Source: Streptomyces pyxinae (GTDB taxonomy: Bacteria > Actinomycetota > Actinomycetes > Streptomycetales > Streptomycetaceae). Taken from it: DNA of 64,000 bases. Both the position numbers and the translations under genes were made by a program. Position 1 is the stretch's first letter. Every line of letters starts with the position of its first letter. Location: NCBI RefSeq assembly GCF_024756275.1, contig NZ_JANUGQ010000016.1, forward strand, positions 62,001 through 126,000, in the 5' to 3' direction. Shown one piece after another: positions 1 to 8,225 of this stretch. The notes beneath the pieces are model-generated. The model made no database searches. It was given only the letters and a program-made list of their open reading frames with translations, and was not told the DNA's origin.

Positions 1-2
1 GG

Positions 3-488
3 GTCCGGGTGCGTACCGCCGACGCCCGCGCCGGGCTCGGCAAGCTGCCGGACGGCTGGGCGGACCTGGTGGTGGCCGATGTCTTCAGCGGCGCCCGTAC
101 CCCGGCCCATCTCACCAGCACCGAATTCCTCGGCGAGGTACGGCGGGTGCTGCGGCCCGGCGGCATCTACGCGGCCAACCTCACCGACGGGCCCCCGCTG
201 GCCCATGTGCGGGGCCAGATCGCCACGGCCGCGGCCGTCTTCCCCGAACTGGCCCTCGCCGCCGACCCGGCGGTCCTGCGCGGCCGGCGCTTCGGCAATG
301 TGGTGCTGCTCGGCTCCGACGCCCCGCTCCCGGTCGCGGAGCTGACCCGGCGGGTGGCGACCGATCCGTACCCCGGCCGCATCGAACACGGCCGCGAGCT
401 CCGGGACTTCACCGGCGGCGCGGCCCCCGTCACCGACGCCACCGCGAAGCCCTCGCCGGTCCCGCCCCCTGAGGTCTTCGAGCAGTAG
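3..488 (+). CDS. Spermidine-synthase-like methyltransferase-fold protein, C-terminal part (partial at window edge)
   Basis: The reading frame is already open at the first base, so only the last ~160 residues are present. The motif VVADVFSG followed by TPAHLTSTEF and VLRPGGIYAANLTDGP is the C-terminal half of the Rossmann fold of spermidine-synthase/SAM-dependent methyltransferase proteins (the acidic loop before beta-4, then the 'RPGG' beta-5 turn). Actinobacterial members often lack a demonstrated polyamine role and are called fused MFS/spermidine synthase, so substrate is not assigned. The last ~30 residues are a Pro-rich tail. An internal GTG at 9 exists but coding clearly continues upstream. 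Confidence 0.75.
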   Translation, partial: VRVRTADARAGLGKLPDGWADLVVADVFSGARTPAHLTSTEFLGEVRRVLRPGGIYAANLTDGPPLAHVRGQIATAAAVFPELALAADPAVLRGRRFGNVVLLGSDAPLPVAELTRRVATDPYPGRIEHGRELRDFTGGAAPVTDATAKPSPVPPPEVFEQ

Positions 489-565
489 CCGGGCACGGGA
501 GTGGCCGGCCCGGGCGGGAGTGGCCGGGGGCGGGAGCGGCCGGAGGCAGCGGGGCGCGGGTGGCC

Positions 566-1174
566 TCAGCGGCGTTCGATCAGGACCGTGGGGGACTGGT
601 CGTGCCAGGTGCTGAAGACATCGGTCTCCCGCCCGTCGCGGCTGAAGGTGACCCGGATGTAGGTGGGTTGCTTCCACACCTGCATCCGCCAGCCCGAGGC
701 CGGGGTGGCGGAGACCAGTTCGGCGGCGGAGGTGCCGAGGGCGAAGGCGACCCGGCCGCCGTCCACCGCGTAACTCCGCACCTCGCCGGTGTCCGTGGCC
801 GGCGGACCGCCAGGTGCCGGGGCGGCGTCGTCGTGCGGATCCGGGTCCGGGGCCGGATCCGCGTGCGCGGCCGGCGGTCGGGGCCGGGGTCTCGGCGGGG
901 CGGCGGGGGAGCGGTCCTGGGGCTTCCCGGACGGCGTGCGCGCGGCGGGCGGCGCGGCGGAGCGCGTGGGCGCGGGGGACTCCGGCGGCCGGGGGCGGTG
1001 GGTCGACGACGACTGCGGGGGCGGCGAGTCGGCGGCGATCGGCAGGGCACGCGGCGGGTCGTACGCCGTCCCGGCCATCACCGTGTGCACGCCCCACCAG
1101 GAGAGGGTGACCGCCGCGCCGGTGGCGAGCGACCACGCGGCGGCGTGTACGAGTCCTCTGCGCATCCGGCACAT
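566..1174 (-). CDS. Membrane-anchored protein of unknown function with Pro-rich linker
   Basis: 202 residues. One hydrophobic segment at about residues 10-32 (HAAAWSLATGAAVTLSWWG) is followed by a long Pro/Ala/Arg-rich spacer (about 40-125) and a compact C-terminal region (about 130-202, ending TVLIERR) that is probably folded and extracytoplasmic. The layout (anchor, disordered linker, small domain) is that of an actinobacterial surface or signalling accessory protein. It is divergent from the response regulator starting 93 bp away, so it may belong to the same stimulus circuit; this is inference. ATG at 1174 or the second ATG three codons later could be the start. No family recognised. Confidence 0.6.
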   Translation of the reverse strand: MCRMRRGLVHAAAWSLATGAAVTLSWWGVHTVMAGTAYDPPRALPIAADSPPPQSSSTHRPRPPESPAPTRSAAPPAARTPSGKPQDRSPAAPPRPRPRPPAAHADPAPDPDPHDDAAPAPGGPPATDTGEVRSYAVDGGRVAFALGTSAAELVSATPASGWRMQVWKQPTYIRVTFSRDGRETDVFSTWHDQSPTVLIERR

Positions 1175-1266
1175 GGTGCCCCATCACCGCGTCCGCCACC
1201 ACCGGCGGCCCCAGTTCCCTCACACGGCGTACGGTCGGTTCCCCCACATGGCGTACGGTGCGGCCC

Positions 1267-1965
1267 ATGGCAAGTGTGCTCGTGGTCGAGGACGACCAGT
1301 TCGTGCGCTCCGCCCTGATCAGGCATCTGACCGAACTCCCCACGGACCCCCACACCGTGCGGAGCGTCGGTACCGCCCTGGAGGCGCTGCGCGAGGTGGC
1401 CCATTTCCGCTTCGATGTGGTCATCCTGGACCTGGGGTTGCCCGATCTGGACGGCGCGGAGGCCCTGAAGATGCTGCGCGGCATCACCGATGTACCGGTG
1501 ATCATCGCGACCGCCCGGGACGACGAGGCGGAGATCGTCCGGTTGCTCAACGACGGGGCCGACGACTACCTGATCAAGCCGTTCTCGGTGGAGCACCTGT
1601 CCGCCCGGATCTCGGCCGTACTCCGCCGTTCCCGGGCCGGGGCGGGAGAGTCGCCGCCCGACCGGGTGCTCAGGGTCGGCGGGCTGACGGTCGATCCGCT
1701 GCGCCGCCAGGCCGAACTGGACGGTGCCCGGCTGGACCTCACCCGGCGTGAGTTCGACCTGCTGGCCTTCCTGGCGGGGCGGCCCGGGGTCGTGGTGGCG
1801 CGCAAGGAACTGCTGGCCGAGGTGTGGCAGCAGTCGTACGGGGACGACCAGACGATCGACGTCCATCTCTCCTGGTTGCGCCGGAAGCTGGGAGAGACGG
1901 CCGCCCGCCCGCGCTACCTGCACACCCTGCGCGGGGTCGGCGTGAAGCTGGAGCCGCCGCGGTGA
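1267..1965 (+). CDS. OmpR/PhoB-family response regulator
   Basis: 232 residues from ATG 1267; an in-frame GTG at 1258 would add three residues (RP) but MASVLVVEDD is the canonical receiver start. Receiver domain about 1-120: acidic pair E8-D9-D10, phospho-acceptor D55 in VVILDLGLPD, T82 and K104 in YLIKPF. A winged-helix DNA-binding domain follows (about 135-230), with the family signature LTRREFDLLAFLAGRPG and the DDQTIDVHLSWLRRKLG recognition segment. The sensor kinase gene starts 106 bp downstream on the same strand, so the two are a cognate pair. A secreted chitinase lies next on the same strand, a possible target, but no direct evidence of that regulation is visible. Confidence 0.9.
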   Translation: MASVLVVEDDQFVRSALIRHLTELPTDPHTVRSVGTALEALREVAHFRFDVVILDLGLPDLDGAEALKMLRGITDVPVIIATARDDEAEIVRLLNDGADDYLIKPFSVEHLSARISAVLRRSRAGAGESPPDRVLRVGGLTVDPLRRQAELDGARLDLTRREFDLLAFLAGRPGVVVARKELLAEVWQQSYGDDQTIDVHLSWLRRKLGETAARPRYLHTLRGVGVKLEPPR

Positions 1966-2071
1966 CCGGGGGCGGGACGGCCGGGACCGTCACCGGCCCG
2001 GCCCGTACGGGGTCCTGCGGAGCCGGGACCGGGACCGGGGGCGGGCCGGCGGCGCGGGCGGGTGCCCGGCG

Positions 2072-3490
2072 ATGAGGTGGGCGCTGGTCAAGGTGGCGCT
2101 GGCCGTCACGGTGATGGTCGTCGTCGCCTTCGCCGTACCGCTGGGCCTGGTGATCCGGGAGATGGCCCGCGACCGGGCGTTCGGGGACGCCGAGCGCCGG
2201 GCCGCCGCGCTCGGCCCGGCGCTCGCCATCACCAGCGCCCGGGCGGAGCTGGACCGGGCGGTGGCCTCTACCGAGGACGGCTCGGCGGGCCGGCTCGCGG
2301 TGCACATCCCGGCCTCCCGGGAGACCGGCGGCCGGCCGCTGGAGATCGGCACCCGGCGGGCCGGCGAGGAGGACCTGGCGATGGTCCGCCGGCTGGGCCG
2401 GGCCGGGGTGGCCGAGGTGCCGGGCGGAGCCGTACTGCTCCAGCCCACCGCGCTGGGCACCGGGCAGATCGCCATCGTGGAGGTGTACGTCCCCCAGGAC
2501 GCGGTCACCAACGGGGTGGCCACCGCCTGGGTGGTGCTGGCCGGGGTTGGCGTGGCGCTGATCGTCGGCTCGGTCGCGGTCGCCGACCGGCTGGGTGTAC
2601 GGATGGTCCAGCCCGCCCAGCGGCTCGCCCGGGCCGCCCACGACCTGGGCGAGGGACGGCTCGGGGTACGGGTCCCGGAGGACGGACCGCCCGAACTGGC
2701 CTCCGCCGCGACGGCGTTCAACTCCATGGCCGACCAGGTGGTCCAACTCCTGGCCAACGAGCGGGAGCTGGCCGCCGACCTCTCGCACCGGCTCCGTACC
2801 CCGCTCACCGTGCTCCGGCTCAACGCCGCCTCGCTGGGCGAGGGTCCGGCCGCCGAGCAGACCCGGGCGGCGGTCGAGCAGCTGGAGCGGGAGGTCGACA
2901 CCATCATCCGCACCGCCCGGGAGGCCAAGCCGCAGACCCAGGCGGCCGGTCCGGGGGCGGGGTGCGACGTGTCGGCGGTGGTGCGGGAGCGGATGGCGTT
3001 CTGGTCGGCGCTGGCCGAGGACGAGGACCGCACGGTCCGGGTGGCGGGCATCGACCGACCGGTCCGCATCCCGGTCGCCCGGCCGGAGCTGGTGGCGGCG
3101 CTCGACGCCCTGCTGGGCAATGTCTTCCGGCACACCCCGGAGGGCACCCCGTTCGCGGTGGACGTGCACAACGGGGACGACGCGGTGATCGTGCTGGTCT
3201 CCGACGCGGGCCCGGGCATCGCGGACCCGGAAGCCGCGCTGGAGCGGGGCAACAGCGGTGACCGGGACGGCTCCACGGGCCTGGGCCTGGACATCGTCCG
3301 CCGGGTCGCGGAGTCGACCGGCGGGGACGTCCGGATCGGCCGCTCGGTGCTGGGCGGCACCGAGGTGCGGATCTGGCTGAGCCTGGACGGCCGGGGCCCC
3401 GGCCGCTCCCCGCGCGGCGCCCCGGGACGGCGCGGCCACCGGGTCCGCCGGGTCCGCCGGATGGTCCGCCGGGGCCGCGCCCGGGGGTGA
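2072..3490 (+). CDS. HAMP-domain sensor histidine kinase
   Basis: 472 residues. Transmembrane helices at about 3-28 and 149-175 bracket an ~120-residue extracytoplasmic sensor region. A HAMP linker follows, then the dimerisation/phosphoacceptor helix with H239 in LAADLSHRLRTPLTVLRL, and the HATPase_c domain with an N-box (NVFRHTPEGTPF), G1 box (DAGPGI) and G2 box (GLGLDIVRR). It autophosphorylates and passes phosphate to the OmpR-type regulator encoded just upstream. The last ~35 residues are an Arg/Gly/Pro-rich tail after the kinase domain, probably disordered. The stimulus cannot be read from sequence. Confidence 0.9.
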   Translation: MRWALVKVALAVTVMVVVAFAVPLGLVIREMARDRAFGDAERRAAALGPALAITSARAELDRAVASTEDGSAGRLAVHIPASRETGGRPLEIGTRRAGEEDLAMVRRLGRAGVAEVPGGAVLLQPTALGTGQIAIVEVYVPQDAVTNGVATAWVVLAGVGVALIVGSVAVADRLGVRMVQPAQRLARAAHDLGEGRLGVRVPEDGPPELASAATAFNSMADQVVQLLANERELAADLSHRLRTPLTVLRLNAASLGEGPAAEQTRAAVEQLEREVDTIIRTAREAKPQTQAAGPGAGCDVSAVVRERMAFWSALAEDEDRTVRVAGIDRPVRIPVARPELVAALDALLGNVFRHTPEGTPFAVDVHNGDDAVIVLVSDAGPGIADPEAALERGNSGDRDGSTGLGLDIVRRVAESTGGDVRIGRSVLGGTEVRIWLSLDGRGPGRSPRGAPGRRGHRVRRVRRMVRRGRARG

Positions 3491-4093
3491 ACCTGCCGGA
3501 CCCGCGCGCCCCGGCCGGCCCGACCGGGAGCCGCCGTGCCGGGTCCGCCGGGGGCCGGGCCCGATGGGGGGCGACCCGGCGGGTGGGGCCAGGGCGGGGC
3601 GGCCACGTAGCCCCGATCGGGCCGGGGCGCCGGTCGCCGGGCCCGCCTGCTCCGGCCGGGGGCCGGGCCCGATGGGGGGCGACCCGGCGGGCGAGGCCAG
3701 GTCCGGGCGCCGGGCCCGTACGTTCCCGGCCGGCCGGAGCACCGGCCGGGTCCAGGCGCTCGGCGCCAGGCCGGGGCGGCCACGCGGCCTCGATCGGCCC
3801 GGGCGCCGGGCCGTGGACGACCGTGACCGTGGAGCCGGCCGGTGGTGACCGTGACCGTGGAGCCGGCCGGCGCCGGTGGCGCCCCCTGGAGCCGCTCGCC
3901 GGCACTTCTCCCGCCGCCCGCAGGGGTTTCGCACCCTCCCTTCATTAACGCCCGCCGATGGCTTCCTTAAGCGGACCCTAAGATCCTCAACGACCGCCCC
4001 GAACTGGGTGTTTGTCCGTTTCGGGGCCGCTAGCGTGCTGCTCGTACCACCCCACCGAAGGCACCACGCGGCACAGAGGCAGGCACCCGAATC
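3491..4093. repeat. Non-coding 600 bp with long direct repeats
   Basis: No convincing gene. Two ~44-bp near-identical copies lie at 3550-3593 and 3658-3701 (core GGGCCCGATGGGGGGCGACC), giving a ~108-bp period, and a second duplicated block (core GACCGTGACCGTGGAGCC) at 3818-3842 and 3846-3870. The right end (3940-4093) is distinctly less GC-rich and holds CTTA...TAAG arms at 3966-3982; it is probably the chitinase promoter/leader. Confidence 0.55.
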
Positions 4094-5632
4094 ATGGGCC
4101 CCAGAACCACCCACCGGCGCAGGACGAGTCGTACGGCCAAGGCGATCGGCGCCGTGCTGGCGACCGGGCTGGCCGGCGGCGCGGCCTTCGTGCTCACCGG
4201 CACCGCCCAGGCGGCCGGTGTCGGTGCCGTCTACACCAGGGCCAGTTCCTGGGACGGCGGTTACACCGGCCAGTACGTCGTCACCAACGACACCAAGGCG
4301 GTGCGGGAGGACTGGACGCTGGAGTTCGACCTTCCGGCCGGGACCACGGTGAACTCCCTCTGGAACGGCGAGCACACCGTGAACGGCCGCCATGTCACGG
4401 TGCGGCCCGCGAGCTGGAACAAGCGCCTGGCGCCCGGTGCCTCGGTCACGGTCGGCTTCGTCACCAAGACCACCGCGGCATCCGGTGGCACCGGCGCCAC
4501 GGGAAAGGCGGCCGACCCCACCGGCTGCCTGATCGACAAGGCGGCGTGCTCGGCGGGCGGCGGCCCCACCCCGCAGCCCACCGGCCACCCCACCGACCAG
4601 CCGGTGCCGAGCCGGCCGAAGCCCACGGCCTCCCAGCCGCCCGCCTCGTCCAAGCCGTCCACCCCGGCGCCGAAGCCCCCCACTTCGCCGAAGCCCACGG
4701 ATCCGGCCCCCACCCGGCCGCCGGGCGACGGCACGGCGACGGTCGCGCGGTTCGCCCCGTACGTCGACACCTCGCTCCACCCGGCGTACGACCTCACCGA
4801 CACCGCCGCCAGAACCGGGGTGAAGGAGTTCACCCTCGCCTTTGTCACCTCGGGGGGCTCCTGCGCCCCGCTCTGGGGCGGGGTCACCGGGCTGGCGGAC
4901 GACAAGGTGGCGGCCCAGATCGGCGCCCTGCGGGCCGGCGGCGGGGACATCCGGGTGTCGTTCGGCGGGGCCGCCGGCCGTGAACTGGGACTGAGCTGCA
5001 CCACGGCGGACGCGCTGGCCGCCGCGTACGGCACGGTCGTGGACGCGTACAAGCTGACCAAGGTCGACTTCGACATCGAGGGCGCCGCCCTGCCGGACAC
5101 CGCCGCCAACTCCCGCCGGGCACAGGCCATCGCCCGCCTCCAGAAGGCTCACCCGGGCCTCGACGTGTCCTTCACCCTGCCGGTGATGCCGGAGGGGCTG
5201 ACCCAGCCGGGTGTAGACCTGCTGGCGGACGCCAAGCGGAACGGGGTCCGGATCGGCGCGGTGAATGTCATGGCGATGGACTACGGAGCCGCCTACAGCG
5301 GTGACATGGGCCAGTACGCCATCCAGGCGGCCACCGCGACCCAGGCGCAGATCAAGGGCGTGCTCGGGCTCTCGGAGGCGGCCGCCTGGAAGGCGGTGGC
5401 GGTGACGCCGATGATCGGGGTCAACGATGTGACGACGGAGACCTTCACGGTCGAGGACGCCACTCAGCTGACCGCCTTCGCCAAGTCCAAGGGCCTCGCC
5501 CGGCTGTCGATGTGGTCCGCCACCCGCGACAAGCAGTGCCCGGGCGGCGCCGCCAACCGGGCGGATGCCACCTGCAGTTCGATCGTCCAGCAGCCGCTGG
5601 CCTTCACCAAGGCGTTCGCCGCCTTCCACTAG
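4094..5632 (+). CDS. Secreted GH18 chitinase with N-terminal cellulose/chitin-binding module
   Basis: 512 residues. The signal peptide (twin Arg/Lys n-region, hydrophobic core about 17-36, cleavage near AQA-A at 38-41) indicates export. A family-2-like carbohydrate-binding module occupies about 42-155 (Trp residues at 53, 74, 90 and 108; one Cys pair near 145/152), then a Pro/Thr/Lys linker to about 212, then a glycoside hydrolase family 18 catalytic domain. The catalytic DxDxE motif is D325-F-D327-I-E329 in LTKVDFDIEG, with E329 the expected acid/base. It hydrolyses beta-1,4-GlcNAc polymers outside the cell. It follows a two-component system on the same strand; the typical 12-bp chitinase promoter repeats were not seen. 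Confidence 0.9.
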   Translation: MGPRTTHRRRTSRTAKAIGAVLATGLAGGAAFVLTGTAQAAGVGAVYTRASSWDGGYTGQYVVTNDTKAVREDWTLEFDLPAGTTVNSLWNGEHTVNGRHVTVRPASWNKRLAPGASVTVGFVTKTTAASGGTGATGKAADPTGCLIDKAACSAGGGPTPQPTGHPTDQPVPSRPKPTASQPPASSKPSTPAPKPPTSPKPTDPAPTRPPGDGTATVARFAPYVDTSLHPAYDLTDTAARTGVKEFTLAFVTSGGSCAPLWGGVTGLADDKVAAQIGALRAGGGDIRVSFGGAAGRELGLSCTTADALAAAYGTVVDAYKLTKVDFDIEGAALPDTAANSRRAQAIARLQKAHPGLDVSFTLPVMPEGLTQPGVDLLADAKRNGVRIGAVNVMAMDYGAAYSGDMGQYAIQAATATQAQIKGVLGLSEAAAWKAVAVTPMIGVNDVTTETFTVEDATQLTAFAKSKGLARLSMWSATRDKQCPGGAANRADATCSSIVQQPLAFTKAFAAFH

Positions 5633-5647
5633 CCACCCTCTCGTGGG

Positions 5648-5684
5648 CTGCCGGCGGCCCTCACCCCCCCGGGGCCGCCGGCAG
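5648..5684. terminator. Bidirectional terminator hairpin
   Basis: Perfect 12-bp inverted repeat: CTGCCGGCGGCC (5648-5659) and GGCCGCCGGCAG (5673-5684) with a 13-nt loop. It lies 15 bp after the chitinase stop and before the convergent hydrolase gene, so it can serve both. Confidence 0.7.
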
Positions 5685-5844
5685 TCCACCCCCTTCACCC
5701 CCTCCGCTCCCTCGATGCCCTCCCCCTCCCCCCGTCCGGAACGGGGCGGCCGGGAGGCCGACCAGACCATTTCCCTCCCCCCACACGCGCCCCGGCCGGT
5801 CCCCCACCCGGCCGGGGCGCACTTCTGCTCCCCCCCTCATCGGG

Positions 5845-6633
5845 TCAGCGCCCCTCGGTCTCCCGCAGGAAGCCGTCCGTCAACTCCGCCCACCGCTCCG
5901 GGGCTTCCGCGAACGGCAAGTGACCGGTGGGCAGTTCGGCGAGCCGGGCGCCCGGGATGCCGGCCGCGACGGCCCGGTGCAGGGCGGGCTCCACCAGCCG
6001 GTCCGCCGTGGTGCTGATCACCAGGGTCGGGGCGGTGATACGCGCCAGGTCGCCCCGGGCGTCGAGCCGGGCCACCAGGTCGGCGTGTTCGGGCGAACCG
6101 GGCGGCGCCGTCTCCCCGGCGACCCGGGCGATTTCCTCCACCTCCTCGGCCGAGAGGCCCGCCAGCGCCTCCGGGGCCGCGGCCAGCGGCACCATGAACC
6201 GGCCCAGCACCTCGGGCCGGCCGTCCGCCGCGAGGTCCCGCCACACCTGGGCGGTCAGCCGCAGCCGGTGGTCCGGCCGGGCGAACGGGGCGGTGAGCAC
6301 CAGCGCGGTGACCCGTTCCGGGTGCCGGGCGGCGATCCGTACCGCGACCGCGCCGCCCAGCGAGTACCCGGCGACGGCGAACCGTTCCAGCCCCTCCGCG
6401 TCGGCTGCGGCCACCAACCCCTCGGCCAGCTCGTCGAGTTCGAGCGGCACGGTGGCGCGGGGCGTGACCCCCGTACCGGGGTAGTCCGCCCCGACCAACC
6501 GGCGCCCGGCGGCGAGGCGGTCGAGCACCGGGCCGTAGTTGGCCGACACCCCGCCCCCGGCGCCATGGGCGAGCAGCAGTCCGGGGGCGGAGCCGTCGTC
6601 CGTGCGGCGCACCGTCCGTGCGTATGCGGGCAT
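5845..6633 (-). CDS. Alpha/beta-fold hydrolase
   Basis: 262 residues, a full-length single-domain alpha/beta hydrolase. Oxyanion region LLLAHGAGGG (about 19-28), nucleophile elbow G-Y-S91-L-G-G, an acidic residue in ISTTADRLVEP and catalytic His in LPTGHLPFAEAPERW. No signal peptide, so cytoplasmic. The substrate could be an ester, lactone, epoxide or halide; the sequence does not decide. Its upstream region contains a 13-bp inverted repeat shared with the divergent GntR-type regulator, suggesting repression. Confidence 0.85.
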   Translation of the reverse strand: MPAYARTVRRTDDGSAPGLLLAHGAGGGVSANYGPVLDRLAAGRRLVGADYPGTGVTPRATVPLELDELAEGLVAAADAEGLERFAVAGYSLGGAVAVRIAARHPERVTALVLTAPFARPDHRLRLTAQVWRDLAADGRPEVLGRFMVPLAAAPEALAGLSAEEVEEIARVAGETAPPGSPEHADLVARLDARGDLARITAPTLVISTTADRLVEPALHRAVAAGIPGARLAELPTGHLPFAEAPERWAELTDGFLRETEGR

Positions 6634-6649
6634 GGGGCCTCTTTTCTGA

Positions 6650-6694
6650 AGTGAACGCTATAAAAATCAACCTATCAGATCTATATCGTTCACT
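6650..6694. promoter_or_regulatory. Inverted-repeat operator upstream of the hydrolase
   Basis: AGTGAACGCTATA (6650-6662) and TATATCGTTCACT (6682-6694) form a 13-bp inverted repeat with one mismatch around a 19-bp AT-rich spacer. It begins 17 bp upstream of the hydrolase start and lies in a strikingly AT-rich patch. It does not resemble the usual GntR consensus, so the binding regulator is unknown. Confidence 0.6.
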
Positions 6695-7026
6695 ACAGAT
6701 ATCCGCCCGAGTCGCCAACGAGCCTTTCCCCAGGCGCTCCTGGGTCCCGAGCGGCTCCCGGGGCGAGCCCGCCCCCACCTTCGGAGGGCTTTCCGGCATC
6801 TCGCTGTGCGGGCGGTAGCTGATGGGTTAGCTTGTCGATGGCCGACCGCCCGGCCGGGCCCGCCCCGCCGGCCCCGGACCCGCCGGGTCCACCGCCGGAC
6901 TCCGCCGGCCGGCCCCGATCACCCCTTGCCCTGCCCCCGACCGACCCCTTGAGCGACGCCGGACCACGCCGGACCGTCCCGGACCGCACTGAACAACCCG
7001 GTGTACAACCCCTCGGAGCTGCGCTG

Positions 7027-7785
7027 ATGGCACGCGAAACGCCCTATCTCCAGGTGGCGGAGGCGCTCCGCGCCCGGATCGAGGAGGGGGAGTGGGGCAT
7101 CGGCGACAAGCTGCCCAGCCGCGCCCAGCTCGCCGCCGAGTACGACATCGGCCAGTCCGTCGCCCAGCGCGCCATGGAGTTACTGATCATCGAAGGGCTG
7201 CTGGAGGGCCGCGCGGGCTCCGGTACCTATGTGCGCCAACCCCGGTTGCGGCAGCGGATGTTCCGCTCCCGTTCGGCCCACAGCCGGGTCGGCGGCTCCT
7301 TCGTCGCCACCATGGCCGAGAAGGGCAGAAAGGGCAGTTACGAGTCCCGCAGCTCCGCCCGGCTGCCCGCGCCCGAGCACATCGCCGCCCGGCTCGCCAT
7401 CAAGACCGGCGACATGACGGTCTGCACCCACTACGAGTACCTGCTCGAGGGCCGTCCCGTGCAGCTCGGGGAGTCCTGGGAACCGCTCGCCCTGACCGAC
7501 AAGACCCCCGTGGTGCTCCCGGAGATGGGCCCGTTCGCCGGCGCCGGCATCGTGAAGCGGATGAGGACCGTCGGGGTGACCGTCGCCCGAGCCGTGGAGG
7601 TCCCCCGCCCGGCCCGCGCCACCCAGGCCCAGGCCAACCTGCTGGGCATCTCCGTCGGGGAGCTGGTCACCATCATCGAGCGCACCTACTACGACACCGA
7701 GGGCCGCCCCGTCGAGACCGCCGACTTCACCGTCCCCGACCGCCGCTGGGAGATCGCCTACGAGGTCGCCGTCCCCCACGACTGA
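7027..7785 (+). CDS. GntR-family (HutC/UTRA) transcriptional regulator with a TTA codon
   Basis: 252 residues from ATG 7027, preceded by GGAG about 10 bp upstream. The N-terminal winged helix (about 5-72) has the GntR signature YLQVAEALRARIEEG...LPSRAQLAAEYDIGQSVAQRA, and the C-terminal UTRA ligand-binding domain covers about 95-245. Leu52 is encoded by TTA (7180-7182), the codon read by the developmentally controlled bldA tRNA, so translation is predicted to be bldA-dependent. The frame stays open upstream to an ATG at 6838, which sits just after a TTAGCT-like -10 and would add a Pro-rich 63-residue leader; the RBS and family length favour 7027. Probably regulates itself and the neighbouring genes. 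Confidence 0.85.
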   Translation: MARETPYLQVAEALRARIEEGEWGIGDKLPSRAQLAAEYDIGQSVAQRAMELLIIEGLLEGRAGSGTYVRQPRLRQRMFRSRSAHSRVGGSFVATMAEKGRKGSYESRSSARLPAPEHIAARLAIKTGDMTVCTHYEYLLEGRPVQLGESWEPLALTDKTPVVLPEMGPFAGAGIVKRMRTVGVTVARAVEVPRPARATQAQANLLGISVGELVTIIERTYYDTEGRPVETADFTVPDRRWEIAYEVAVPHD

Positions 7786-8027
7786 ACGGGACCCGGGCGG
7801 GCTGCCCCCGGTGGCGGGCCGCCCGGACGATCCGCTCCTGTCCGCGCTCCGTGGGTGAACCTCAACTTGTCCTGGTGGTTGGGCTGCCAGCGCTTCCGGC
7901 AGCCGGTGCAGTACCAGTGCCACAGCTCCGGCCGGGCCGGAGTCGTACGACTGGTGTCCTTCCACAGCGGCCGCTCGGAGCACTGGGGGCAGGACGGCGG
8001 CTCCAGCACCACGCCGCGACTCCTCAC
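7758..8027 (-). CDS. Small zinc-ribbon-like protein
   Basis: 89 residues. Two CxxC knuckles (CPQC and CTGC, about 25 residues apart, with a WHWYCTGCRKRWQPN segment) are typical of a small zinc ribbon. The reading starts at GTG 8027 and its 3' end overlaps the convergent GntR gene by 28 bp. The last ~30 residues are low-complexity and partly shaped by the opposite-strand gene, so the true protein may be mainly residues 1-58. Function unknown. Confidence 0.5.
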   Translation of the reverse strand: MRSRGVVLEPPSCPQCSERPLWKDTSRTTPARPELWHWYCTGCRKRWQPNHQDKLRFTHGARTGADRPGGPPPGAARPGPVQSWGTATS

Positions 8028-8225
8028 TTCTCATCGTGTCTCCCGTGCCGGAGCCAGCGTCTCCGCCCGGTGCCCCGACCGGGTGACATTCCACCCCCTA
8101 TCCCTCGAATGGGTGACCGGTCGGTGCGCCCGACCCGGGGGCATCCGGGCGCCCCGTTCCCACCACGACGTGAAACGCCCAGGTGGGAGGGGGAGCCGGA
8201 GGGCGGGCGCCTAAGGTGATGGGCC

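Noticed and set aside
1739..5770. 1343-codon open frame on the minus strand
   Set aside because: Runs antisense through the response regulator, kinase and chitinase; composition is Arg/Gly/Pro-rich with no domain. A product of high GC.
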